The notes under the pieces: generated by a model
Database searches by the model: none
What the model saw: the letters and a program-made list of their open reading frames with translations, nothing else
What the model was told of the DNA's origin: nothing
Position numbers and translations under genes: made by a program
NCBI GenBank assembly: GCA_020249775.1
Contig: JADCFA010000021.1
Location: forward strand, 124,001-188,000
DNA from: Roseomonas sp.
Lineage (GTDB): Bacteria > Pseudomonadota > Alphaproteobacteria > Acetobacterales > Acetobacteraceae
Direction of reading: 5' to 3'
DNA length: 64,000 nt
Shown: positions 8,445 through 16,564 of the stretch, piece by piece
How the letters are laid out: every line of letters begins with the position of its first letter
Position numbering within the stretch: position 1 is the stretch's first letter

Positions 8445-9968
8445 ATGTTGAAGGCAAGCTTCATCGACCGTCGCTGGCGCCACCCCGCGCTAGTGCCGCT
8501 GTTTTTCCTGGCGCTGGCGCTCGTGCTGCGCGGCTTTTCCTTTGTCGCCGCCGTGATTGATACGGATGAGGGGCTATACATGCTCCAAGCGCGGGAATGG
8601 CTGAGCGGGGGCTGGCCGCTGGTAGCGGTTTGGGACATGCATCCGGTGGGCGCACCGGCGATTTTTGCTGTTGTCATGGCGATTTTCGGTGATGATATCT
8701 GGGTGCTGCGTGTGCTCGGTGCGGTATGCGTAGCGACCACAGCTTCGGCGCTGTTCACTGCGGTGCGCTACGCCGGCGGCCCACCAGCGGTGGGCCTGGG
8801 CGCTGGCGTGCTTTATATTGCCCATAGCGGGCTCTTGGGCGGGCTTGCTACCAATACGGAGATTCTATTCGCACCCTTCGTCGGCTGGGCCATGGCCCTT
8901 GGCCTGCGCGGCGCGGTTGATACGCTGGAGCGGGCCAAAGCCCCGTTTTGGCGCGACATGGCATTGATGGGTTGCCTGATTGGCGTTGCACTCACGCTGA
9001 AACCGGTGACCTTTTTTGAAGGCGCGCTTGCCTGGTTGCTCCTGGTGGTGCCGGCCTATCGCGTGGGGTTGATCGGCCCGCGACGCCTGGCCGCTATGGC
9101 GGGCGCCTATGCCGCAGTCTGCGCCACGCCGACTTTGCTTTTCGCCTTGGCCTATTCGGGGCGCGGTGAGTTGAATTCCTTGCTGGAAGGGGCCTTCCTG
9201 GCGCCGCTACGCTATGCTGGTGCGCGGCTGAGCCCGGCGGATTCCTTTCGCTTCGCGCTGGTTGCGGCCTTGCTGCTGCTTTGGGCTTTCCTGCTGTCAG
9301 TGCCGGCCTTGGTGCGCCCGCGCAATCGCCATGGGCCGCTTTCTCGGCTGAGAAAATTCGGCATGATCTGGTTTGTGGCGGCCACTTTGGCCGTGGCGCT
9401 GCCTGGGCAATTCTATCAGCATTACTTCCTGATCTGGCTTTTGCCGCTGTCGCTGCTGGCGGCGCTCGGCGCGCGGCAATTGGCCCGCTATTTGCGCCCA
9501 GGCATGGTAGTGATCGGCTTTCAATTGCTGATCGGCGCAGTGGCTTTGGATGCCTGGCGCGTCGCTGCCCTGCCCCGGCTCGATCGTGGCATTGGCCTTG
9601 GCGCGCCTGATCCCGTGCGGCGCACCGCCGCTGCGGTGCGTGCGGAAATAGACCCGGGCGACCCCATTTGGGTCGTGAATTACCACCCGGTGGTCTATGT
9701 GCTGGCGGATGCCGCCGTGTCCACGCGCTATGCCTTCCCCGCACATTTGGCTGGGCCGTTTTATCGCGTGACGGGGATCGATTCTTATGCGGAAATCACG
9801 CGCATTCTGGAAAGCCATCCGCGCGTTTTGGTGATTGATCGTGGCTGGTGGCCAAGCGTGCGTCGCCGCGCCGCGCTATTGATTGAAGCGGCGCTCGATG
9901 AGCAATATGAATTGGTTGCGACCGTGCCGGAAGAACGCGGCCCGGTTGAAATCTGGCGTTTGCGATAA
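8445..9968 (+). CDS. Membrane glycosyltransferase, GT39/ArnT-like (GT-C fold)
   Basis: The 507-residue protein has about ten membrane helices and the GT-C pattern near its N-terminus: an acidic TDEG motif in the first periplasmic loop, followed by G-W-P and W-D-M-H-P. These are typical of polyprenyl-phosphate-sugar-dependent transferases of the dolichyl-mannosyltransferase/ArnT type. A soluble C-terminal domain of about 100 residues follows the last helix. The ATG at 8445, 7 nt after the amidase stop, is preferred over an upstream start at 8394 that overlaps the amidase. The acceptor is unknown. A bidirectional hairpin ends the unit. Confidence 0.72.
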   Translation: MLKASFIDRRWRHPALVPLFFLALALVLRGFSFVAAVIDTDEGLYMLQAREWLSGGWPLVAVWDMHPVGAPAIFAVVMAIFGDDIWVLRVLGAVCVATTASALFTAVRYAGGPPAVGLGAGVLYIAHSGLLGGLATNTEILFAPFVGWAMALGLRGAVDTLERAKAPFWRDMALMGCLIGVALTLKPVTFFEGALAWLLLVVPAYRVGLIGPRRLAAMAGAYAAVCATPTLLFALAYSGRGELNSLLEGAFLAPLRYAGARLSPADSFRFALVAALLLLWAFLLSVPALVRPRNRHGPLSRLRKFGMIWFVAATLAVALPGQFYQHYFLIWLLPLSLLAALGARQLARYLRPGMVVIGFQLLIGAVALDAWRVAALPRLDRGIGLGAPDPVRRTAAAVRAEIDPGDPIWVVNYHPVVYVLADAAVSTRYAFPAHLAGPFYRVTGIDSYAEITRILESHPRVLVIDRGWWPSVRRRAALLIEAALDEQYELVATVPEERGPVEIWRLR

Positions 9969-9980
9969 GGGCAGGTAGCG

Positions 9981-10006
9981 GCGTCACCAGAAAATCCTGG
10001 TGACGC
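9981..10006. terminator. Bidirectional terminator hairpin
   Basis: A perfect 10-bp stem (GCGTCACCAG with CTGGTGACGC) and a 6-nt loop lie between the convergent glycosyltransferase and carD genes. It can act for both strands. Confidence 0.7.
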
Positions 10007-10012
10007 GGTCTG

Positions 10013-11563
10013 TCACTGCGCCTCAACCACCGGGGCGGCCGCTTCCTTGGATGCTGATTCCCGCGAACCGGCAGCGCCGGAACGCAACACGACCATCAGC
10101 TTTTCAATCGCGGTTGCCTTGTCGCAACGGTCAATGGCCGCGGCTTCGGCGGCAAGGCGATCAAGCGCCAATTCATAGATCTGGCGTTCGCTGAAGGATT
10201 GGTCGGGCTGGCCGGCATTGCGGAACAGGTCGCGCACCACTTCAGCGATTTGCACCGGATCGCCGGAATTGATCTTTGCCTCATACTCCTGCGCGCGGCG
10301 CGACCACATGGTGCGCTTGATGCGCGCGCGGCCCTTCAGCGTATCCATGGCCGGCTGAAAGCTTTCCGTGGTGCAAAGCTTGCGCAAGCCGGAAGATGAC
10401 GCCTTGTTCACCGGCACACTCAGCTTCATCCGGTTTTCCTCAAAGGTCACTTCAATGACCTGCAAGGAATAGCCGGCGGCCTCCACCGTGCGGATGCCCT
10501 GCACCGTGCCCACACCATGGGTCGGGTAGACGACGTAATCGCCTGTCTTGAATTCCTGTTTTGGGGCAGGGGGCGGTTTGGGCGCAGAAGATGACATGGG
10601 CATTCCAGGACGAGGCGGGCCGCCGCCCGGTGGACGCATCCCCATTTGGGCATTGGGGCGCATGGTGGGCGGCGGAGGAGAGAGCGGCGAGATGCTGGGC
10701 GGCGGCGCCGGGCGCGGCGCGGGTGCCGGGGCAGGCGGAGTCACCATGGCAACGGCGGGCGCCTGGGTCAGCACGGGGCGCGGCAATGTTTCCGGGGCAG
10801 CGGGAACCGGGCCGGGCGCTTCCTGAAGCCCAGCCTTGGCAGGTGCGGGCGCCGGCTTGGCTTCGGCTGCTGGCGCGGCTTCCGCGGGCTTGGCCTTGGA
10901 TTTGGGCGCTGGCTTGGCCGGCGCCGCGGCAGGTTGGGCGACGGGCGCTTCGGCTACTGGCGCGGCGAGTTTGGCCGACTTGGCCGGCGCTGCGGGCTTG
11001 GCAGGTGCCGCTGCCGCTGGCGCGGCCGGCTTGGTGGCAGGTTTCGCGGGCTTGGCCGGCGCTTCAGCGACTTGGGGCTCCGGCTTGGCGGCGGGCTTGG
11101 CGGCCTTGGCCGGCGCCGCAGGCTTGGCGGCGCTGGGGGCTGGTTTGGGTGCAGGCGCGACCTTGGCCGGGCTTGGCTTCACCGCCGCCTTGGGTGTGGG
11201 CTTCGCGGCGGGCTTGGCGGCTGCCTTGGGCGCGGGTTTGGCGGCGGGCTTGGCCTTGGCAGGCGCGGCGGGTTTGGGCCCGGGCTTAGGCGCCGGCTTG
11301 GCCGCTGGCTTGCTCGCCGGCTTGGCCGCAGGCTTCGCGCTGGGCTTTGCCGCTGGCTTGGTCGCCGCTTTGGTGACCGGCTTTTTCGCAGGCTTCGGCG
11401 CCGCCTTCTTGTTGGGCTTCGTGGTCGCCTTTGCCTTGGCCGGGGATTTCTTCGAGGCCGGCTTCGCGGCCGGCTTCGCCTTACTGGCAGGCTTCTTGGC
11501 CGCGGCACGGGCCGGCTTGGCGCGGCTTTTGGCGGACGCCTTGGACACTGGCTTGCGTGTCAT
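10013..11563 (-). CDS. CarD-family transcription regulator with long basic N-terminal tail
   Basis: The 516-residue protein has two parts. Residues from about 335 to the end form a CarD/CdnL domain (RNA polymerase β-interacting Tudor-like part starting TGDYVVYPTHGVG, then a helical DNA-binding part with MWSRRAQEYE). Residues 1–250 are almost entirely Lys, Ala and Pro in KPA-type repeats, like a histone H1 tail, and 250–334 are Pro-rich. Typical CarD proteins have about 160–200 residues. CarD binds RNA polymerase and stabilises open promoter complexes. It lies next to fdxA and an S4 protein, a common order in alphaproteobacteria. The frame is unbroken and the start follows the basic tail's MTRKP. 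Confidence 0.88.
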   Translation of the reverse strand: MTRKPVSKASAKSRAKPARAAAKKPASKAKPAAKPASKKSPAKAKATTKPNKKAAPKPAKKPVTKAATKPAAKPSAKPAAKPASKPAAKPAPKPGPKPAAPAKAKPAAKPAPKAAAKPAAKPTPKAAVKPSPAKVAPAPKPAPSAAKPAAPAKAAKPAAKPEPQVAEAPAKPAKPATKPAAPAAAAPAKPAAPAKSAKLAAPVAEAPVAQPAAAPAKPAPKSKAKPAEAAPAAEAKPAPAPAKAGLQEAPGPVPAAPETLPRPVLTQAPAVAMVTPPAPAPAPRPAPPPSISPLSPPPPTMRPNAQMGMRPPGGGPPRPGMPMSSSAPKPPPAPKQEFKTGDYVVYPTHGVGTVQGIRTVEAAGYSLQVIEVTFEENRMKLSVPVNKASSSGLRKLCTTESFQPAMDTLKGRARIKRTMWSRRAQEYEAKINSGDPVQIAEVVRDLFRNAGQPDQSFSERQIYELALDRLAAEAAAIDRCDKATAIEKLMVVLRSGAAGSRESASKEAAAPVVEAQ

Positions 11564-11703
11564 GAAAACGGGACTCCCAACGCAGAATCCGGATCAGCGC
11601 GACCCGGTCGAGAATACAGACCATCATCTCCGGCAGTCACCTGGGTAGAACCAGTTGCTGGAGTAAACCCGAGGTTGCTTAACACAAAAAACACCTCAGG
11701 TCA

Positions 11704-11725
11704 CCCGCCAAGCTGCCCTGGCGGG
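11704..11725 (-). terminator. Terminator of fdxA
   Basis: A 7-bp stem (CCCGCCA with TGGCGGG) with an 8-nt loop lies about 55 nt past the fdxA stop. A run of six T residues follows on the minus strand about a dozen bases on. It separates fdxA from carD. Confidence 0.5.
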
Positions 11726-11778
11726 ATGGATTCATGACCGTACCGGTCAGATATTCCTGTCGCCTCGAATAAAAACCC

Positions 11779-12111
11779 TCAGGGCTTGCCGGGATTGGGG
11801 CTGAGCAGCGCCTTCTTGTCTGGCTTGCCCTTCCAATCATCCGCATCGGCCGGCGCTTCGCCCTTGCGGGTGATATTGGGCCATTGCTGAGCGTAGTCCC
11901 GGTTCAATTCCACCCAGGGCGTCGCCTTGTCGTCGCTATCGGGCAGAATTGCCTCGGCTGGGCATTCCGGTTCGCAGACGCCGCAATCAATGCATTCATC
12001 CGGGTGGATCACCAGCATGTTTTCGCCGACATAGAAGCAGTCCACCGGACAGACTTCCACGCAATCCATGTACTTGCAGTTGATGCAATTCTCGGTGACG
12101 ACATAGGTCAC
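11779..12111 (-). CDS. fdxA: Seven-iron ferredoxin FdxA
   Basis: The 110-residue ferredoxin carries one 3Fe-4S and one 4Fe-4S cluster. Conserved Cys patterns are [14 protein letters not shown] near the N-terminus and [12 protein letters not shown], followed by the usual FdxA C-terminal extension with WPNI. The start is a GTG at 12111 giving VTYVVTENC, which matches the family. The frame is open further upstream, but those residues have no counterpart in the family. It donates low-potential electrons in the cytoplasm. The S4 protein lies upstream and carD downstream, a conserved neighbourhood. Confidence 0.93.
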   Translation of the reverse strand: MTYVVTENCINCKYMDCVEVCPVDCFYVGENMLVIHPDECIDCGVCEPECPAEAILPDSDDKATPWVELNRDYAQQWPNITRKGEAPADADDWKGKPDKKALLSPNPGKP

Positions 12112-12209
12112 TGGCGCGATTCCCTGGTGCTGAGCCTGTCCAAAACCGTGCCCAAAATGGCTGGATACAGGCAATTAGACAAGGTGGCCTGACGCATGAC
12201 TGGTTTGTC

Positions 12210-12500
12210 TTACGTGAGAACCTCATAAAGCGTCTGCGCCTCCGAAGCCGGGCCGCGCCTTTCGGCGAGCGCCAGCACGCGCCAGAGGATGATCTGCCCC
12301 GCAGCACCCTGCCCGACCGAGAGCGTCAGCACATCACCTGGCCGCAGCTTGGCATGGGGCTTGTCAGTCGGCAGGCGATTGATCCGCACCACGCCCTTTT
12401 CCACCAGCCGCGCGCATTCCGCCCGCGTCTTGCGCAAGCGCGCGCACCAGAGCCAGGCATCCAGCCGCTGATAATCCCGCCCTTCCGCCTCTGCCGCCAC
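12210..12500 (-). CDS. S4-domain RNA-binding protein, Hsp15-like
   Basis: The 96-residue protein has an S4 fold: QRLDAWLWCARLRKTRAECA and then EKGVVRINR. This is the arrangement of Hsp15 (HslR), which binds free 50S subunits carrying stalled nascent chains. The start is a GTG at 12500, 10 nt after the helicase stop, so the two genes are probably co-transcribed. An in-frame start further in would remove the S4 N-terminus, so the GTG is preferred. Confidence 0.85.
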   Translation of the reverse strand: MAAEAEGRDYQRLDAWLWCARLRKTRAECARLVEKGVVRINRLPTDKPHAKLRPGDVLTLSVGQGAAGQIILWRVLALAERRGPASEAQTLYEVLT

Positions 12501-12510
12501 CGCGACCTGC

Positions 12511-15330
12511 TCAGTCCTTTTTGAGCTTCAAGGCGGCGAGTACCGCAAAGGGGCTATCGGGGCGCGGCATGGGGGGCAGGGAAACGCGATCTTCCCGTGG
12601 TGGGCGCGGGCCGCGCGGGCGGTCATTGCCGCCCTTCTGGCTGTAATGCTGGCGCTGCTGCTGGCCGCCTTCGGGCTTCGGGCGACGATCCGGGCGCTGA
12701 TCCGGCCGGCGTTCCGGGCGCTGCTGGTCGGGCGGCGGGGCCTGATCGGGTGCCGCGCCTTCGCTCGGCGCGGCTTCCTGATGGCGCTGATCCGGCCGAG
12801 GGCCGCGACGATCCGCGCGCCGGTCATCGCGGCGCGGGCCTTGCTCCTGGCGCTGATGTTTGCGTGGTTCAAAGCGGGGGGCGCGCTGCTGGCCGATGCG
12901 CGCGGGCGCGGGCGGGCCGAAGTTTTTCTCATCGAGCGTTTCGGCCGGGATCAGCCGGAAGCCCATGGCATCCAGCACCGGGCCAAGGTTGTCGCCCTTG
13001 ATCCCAAGCCGGCTGGCCAGATCGCCCGGCAGCAGGGCGGGCGCCTTGCGTGTGAGGTGCCCCAATTCGCCGGCGATGCGTTCCGCCACATCAAGGCGCA
13101 GCAAAACGGGGCCTGCGGGCAGCCAGCCCATGGTCTCGGCAAAGCCGCGCGGCCAATCGGCCGGCGGCGCCACCGCGATCAGCCCGCCGGAGGGCAGTTT
13201 GGGCGTTTCAATGCCGCGCAACAGCGACCAAAGCTGCGCGCGCAGCGCCATGGCGCGCGGCTTCAAGGCTTCCGGCACATAAAGCGCATAGCGCCCGGCG
13301 CGAATGCCAATGCCCTTCAGTTTTTGGCGGAGATCAGGGCGGATTTCACTATCCGTGCGCCCCATGGCCAGGCCCAATTCCTCACGCAACCGAAAGGCGG
13401 GGCCGCGCAGCGTATTATCCTCAGCGGCCTTTTCTTCCGCGGTGAAAATCGCGCCCAGATCGCGCTTTACCAAAGCCTCGATCCAAGTGGCCAGACGCGC
13501 ACGGATGCGTTCACGCTGCGCGCCATCCAGGAATTCCGAGGGCAGCACTTCAATCAAAGGCTTGCCCGGTTCCGAACCGGGCTTCAGCTTCGCCACTTCG
13601 GCAATGTCACCAAGCCCAGCGGGCATATTGGGCGCATGGGAATAGGCCCAGGTCACGGCATGCTGAGGCGTCAGCGCGAATGCCTCATCCTTCGCGGATT
13701 CCAGCATGGTGATACGGCGCGGGATTTCCGCCCCAAGCGCGCGGCGCGCGGCACGCAGCACCACGCGGCGTTCTTCTTCCTTTACCGCCGCCGCATCGGG
13801 TTCAAAGAGGAAGCCCTTCACATGGCCGACCGGATGACCTTCCACCACCACTTCGCCGCGGCGCGTGACGGCAGAGAGCAATTCCTCATCGCTTTCATCC
13901 AGCGCGCGGATCAGATGCGCCGCGCGGCGGTCCACAAAGCGCGCCGTCAGGCTTTCATGCAGCGCGTCTGAGACCATGTCTTCAACGCGCCGTGCATCGG
14001 CCTGCAAGCCAGCGGCATCATCCAGCCAATCGGCGCGCGCGGCGACATAGGACCAGACGCGAATAGCCGAAAGCCGCGCCATCAGCGTATCCAGATCACC
14101 TTCCGCCATGCCAAGCTGCGCGAGCGATGAAGCCACCCAATCGCGCGGCAGCCGGCCTTCGCGTGCCAGATGCGTGAAAATACGCGCGCAAAGCCGCGTA
14201 TGGCTATCATCCGCAAGCTTGCGGAAATCCGGCACCTGGCAGGCTTCCCAGAGCAGCCGGACGCGGGATGCGGTATCGGCCAGGCTGCGAATTTCTTCTT
14301 CCCGCACCAGCATCGAAAGCGTGATGTGGTCCACCGCATCATGGCCCTTGGCAAGGCCCGGCTGCGGCGCCGGTGCGCCAAGACTATCGAGCAATGTCTC
14401 GACCGAGGAAAAATCCAGATCGGAATTGCGCCAGGCAAGGGTCTTCAGCGGTTCAAAGGCATGGGTTTCGATCTGGGTGATGATGTCATCATCCAGCATC
14501 GGCGCATCCGCCGTGGTGCCGAAAGTGCCATCACGCATGCCACGCCCGGCGCGGCCGGCGATTTGCGCGATTTCCTGCGCGGTCAAAGCGCGCGGCTGAT
14601 GGCCATCAAACTTATTGAGCGCAGCAAGTGCCACATGGTCCACATCCATATTAAGGCCCATGCCAATCGCATCTGTCGCCACCAGGAAATCCACTTCCCG
14701 GTTTTGATAGAGTGCCACCTGCGCATTGCGGGTGCGCGGCGAAAGCCTGCCCATCACCACGGCGCAACCGCCACGCCGGCGGCGCACCGCTTCGGCAATC
14801 GCGTAGACTTCCTGCGCACTGAAAGCGACAATGGCGGAACGTGCCGGCAGGCGCGACAGCTTGGCGGGGCCGGCATAGCTTAGTTGTGACAGCCGGGCGC
14901 GGGTTTCAATTTCGGCGCGCGGAATCAAGCGACGCAAAAGCGGCGCAATCGTCTCCGCCCCCAGGAACATGGTTTCCACCATGCCGCGCGCATTCAGCAG
15001 CCGATCCGTAAACACATGCCCACGATCCGGGTCCGCACAAAGCTGGATTTCATCAACGGCGAGGAATTCCACCGGCCGATCCAGCGGCATGGCTTCCACC
15101 GTGCAGGCGAAATACTTCGCCTCAGGGGGCACGATTTTTTCCTCGCCGGTGATGAGCGCGACAAAGCGCTCACCCTTCATCGCCACCATGCGATCATAAT
15201 TTTCACGCGCCAGCAGCCTGAGCGGAAAGCCGATACTGCCCGAGGCATGGGCGAGCATCCGCTCAATCGCGAGGTGGGTCTTGCCGGTATTGGTCGGGCC
15301 GAGAATGGCGCGAACCCTGGGTTCGAACAT
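12511..15330 (-). CDS. Suv3-like ATP-dependent RNA helicase
   Basis: The protein has 939 residues (945 from an upstream TTG at 15348). The core has Walker A GPTNTGKT within the first 25 residues, DEIQ in place of the usual DEAD box, and motif VI QIAGRAGRGMRDG. This set is characteristic of Suv3, the mitochondrial degradosome helicase, whose bacterial relatives occur in alphaproteobacteria. The central region contains the Suv3 C-terminal fold. The last 130 residues are Arg/Gln/Pro-rich and disordered, with KHQRQEQGPRRDDRR-type stretches, likely an RNA-binding tail. It lies upstream of the Hsp15-like gene, consistent with RNA metabolism. Confidence 0.85.
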   Translation of the reverse strand: MFEPRVRAILGPTNTGKTHLAIERMLAHASGSIGFPLRLLARENYDRMVAMKGERFVALITGEEKIVPPEAKYFACTVEAMPLDRPVEFLAVDEIQLCADPDRGHVFTDRLLNARGMVETMFLGAETIAPLLRRLIPRAEIETRARLSQLSYAGPAKLSRLPARSAIVAFSAQEVYAIAEAVRRRRGGCAVVMGRLSPRTRNAQVALYQNREVDFLVATDAIGMGLNMDVDHVALAALNKFDGHQPRALTAQEIAQIAGRAGRGMRDGTFGTTADAPMLDDDIITQIETHAFEPLKTLAWRNSDLDFSSVETLLDSLGAPAPQPGLAKGHDAVDHITLSMLVREEEIRSLADTASRVRLLWEACQVPDFRKLADDSHTRLCARIFTHLAREGRLPRDWVASSLAQLGMAEGDLDTLMARLSAIRVWSYVAARADWLDDAAGLQADARRVEDMVSDALHESLTARFVDRRAAHLIRALDESDEELLSAVTRRGEVVVEGHPVGHVKGFLFEPDAAAVKEEERRVVLRAARRALGAEIPRRITMLESAKDEAFALTPQHAVTWAYSHAPNMPAGLGDIAEVAKLKPGSEPGKPLIEVLPSEFLDGAQRERIRARLATWIEALVKRDLGAIFTAEEKAAEDNTLRGPAFRLREELGLAMGRTDSEIRPDLRQKLKGIGIRAGRYALYVPEALKPRAMALRAQLWSLLRGIETPKLPSGGLIAVAPPADWPRGFAETMGWLPAGPVLLRLDVAERIAGELGHLTRKAPALLPGDLASRLGIKGDNLGPVLDAMGFRLIPAETLDEKNFGPPAPARIGQQRAPRFEPRKHQRQEQGPRRDDRRADRRGPRPDQRHQEAAPSEGAAPDQAPPPDQQRPERRPDQRPDRRPKPEGGQQQRQHYSQKGGNDRPRGPRPPREDRVSLPPMPRPDSPFAVLAALKLKKD

Positions 15331-15427
15331 GCGGGGGTCAATGTCCAAAAGAAAAACGCGGAGTTCCGTGGCATGACGCGGCGCGCTTGTCCATGGTGGC
15401 GGCTACGGGCAGGCTGGCGGGCCTGTG

Positions 15428-16561
15428 ATGAACCCCGCCACCCGCTTCGCCTTGATCTTCGCCGCGCAATTCGCGGCCTTTGGCGTGATGATGCCCTTCC
15501 TGCCGCCGCTATTGCTGGCACGCGGGCTGACGCCGGCTGATCTTGGCACGGTTTTGGCCGCCGGCAGCGCGCTGAAATTGCTGGCGGGGCCGCTCGGGGG
15601 GCGGGTTGCGGATTGGCTGGGCGATCCCAGGCTGGTGCTGATCTGCTGCACCGGCGCGGCGGCGTTTTTCGCGGCGGGCTTTGGGCTGGTGGCCGGGTTT
15701 TGGGCGCTGCTGCTGGTGAATCTGGCGCTGGCGGCGGCGCTTGCCCCCACTACGGCGCTGGCCGATGCGATGGCGCTGCGCACTGCCCGGGAACCCCCTG
15801 GCTTTGATTATGGCCGAGCACGTGCCGCCGGTTCCGCCAGTTACATTCTGGCCGCCGTGCTGGCGGGCGCGCTGGTGGGCGTTTTGGGCGCGGGGAGTGC
15901 TGCCTGGCTGATTGCCGCCATGCTTGGCATTGGCGCAGCAGCGGCCTTTTTGCTGCCGCGCGCGGAAGGTTTCGGGCGCGGCGGCGCAAGCGGGTTTCGC
16001 GCGGCACTCGCGCTGCCTTGGCTTAGGCGCCTGATGCTGATTACCGCGCTGATGCAGGGCAGCCATGCGGCCTATTACGCTTTTGGGTCCATCCATTGGC
16101 AGGCATTGGGCCTCAGCGCCGGGGTGATTGGGCTGCTTTGGGGCTGGGGCGTGGTGGCGGAGGTGGCGCTGTTCATGTGGGGGCGCGGCCTGGTGGACCG
16201 GCTTGGCGTGCGCGGGTTGATCTTGCTCGCCGCCGGGGCGGGCTTGATCCGCTGGCCGATCATGGCGGTGAGCGAAAGCCTGCCGCCGCTGATTTTCGCC
16301 CAGGCGCTGCATGCGCTGACCTTTGGCGCCATGCATCTGGCGGCGATCAGGCTATTGCAGGAACGCGTGCCGGCAAGCCTGGGCGGCACGGCGCAAACGC
16401 TGCTGGGGGCCGCCGTTGGGGCGATGACGACGCTGCTGACGCTGGCCTCTGGCCCTGGCTATGCCACGCTGGGGGCCGGGATTTTCTGGGCCATGGCAGG
16501 GCTTTGTGCGGTGGTGGCGGTAATGGTGGCGGTGGGTAAGTCTGGTGCAGACCAAAGGTGA
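15428..16561 (+). CDS. MFS transporter (MFS_1-like, phenylpropionate-permease type)
   Basis: The 377-residue protein has about 12 hydrophobic helices in two six-helix halves, joined by a short loop near residue 190. The compact length and the first helix FALIFAAQFAAFGVMMPFLPPLLL fit the PPP/HcaT-like branch of the major facilitator superfamily. An in-frame GTG precedes the ATG at 15428. It is divergent from the helicase (about 100 bp between them) and its stop is 3 nt from the convergent nuclease gene. The substrate is unknown. Confidence 0.75.
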   Translation: MNPATRFALIFAAQFAAFGVMMPFLPPLLLARGLTPADLGTVLAAGSALKLLAGPLGGRVADWLGDPRLVLICCTGAAAFFAAGFGLVAGFWALLLVNLALAAALAPTTALADAMALRTAREPPGFDYGRARAAGSASYILAAVLAGALVGVLGAGSAAWLIAAMLGIGAAAAFLLPRAEGFGRGGASGFRAALALPWLRRLMLITALMQGSHAAYYAFGSIHWQALGLSAGVIGLLWGWGVVAEVALFMWGRGLVDRLGVRGLILLAAGAGLIRWPIMAVSESLPPLIFAQALHALTFGAMHLAAIRLLQERVPASLGGTAQTLLGAAVGAMTTLLTLASGPGYATLGAGIFWAMAGLCAVVAVMVAVGKSGADQR

Positions 16562-16564
16562 ATT

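Noticed and set aside
10561-11737. Plus-strand frames of 242–363 codons opposite carD
   Set aside because: They translate to Trp/Arg- or Gly/Leu-rich low-complexity sequence that mirrors the KPA repeats of the real gene.
12646-13971. 441-codon plus-strand frame opposite the Suv3-like helicase
   Set aside because: Antisense shadow; no domain, and the helicase has all its motifs on the other strand.
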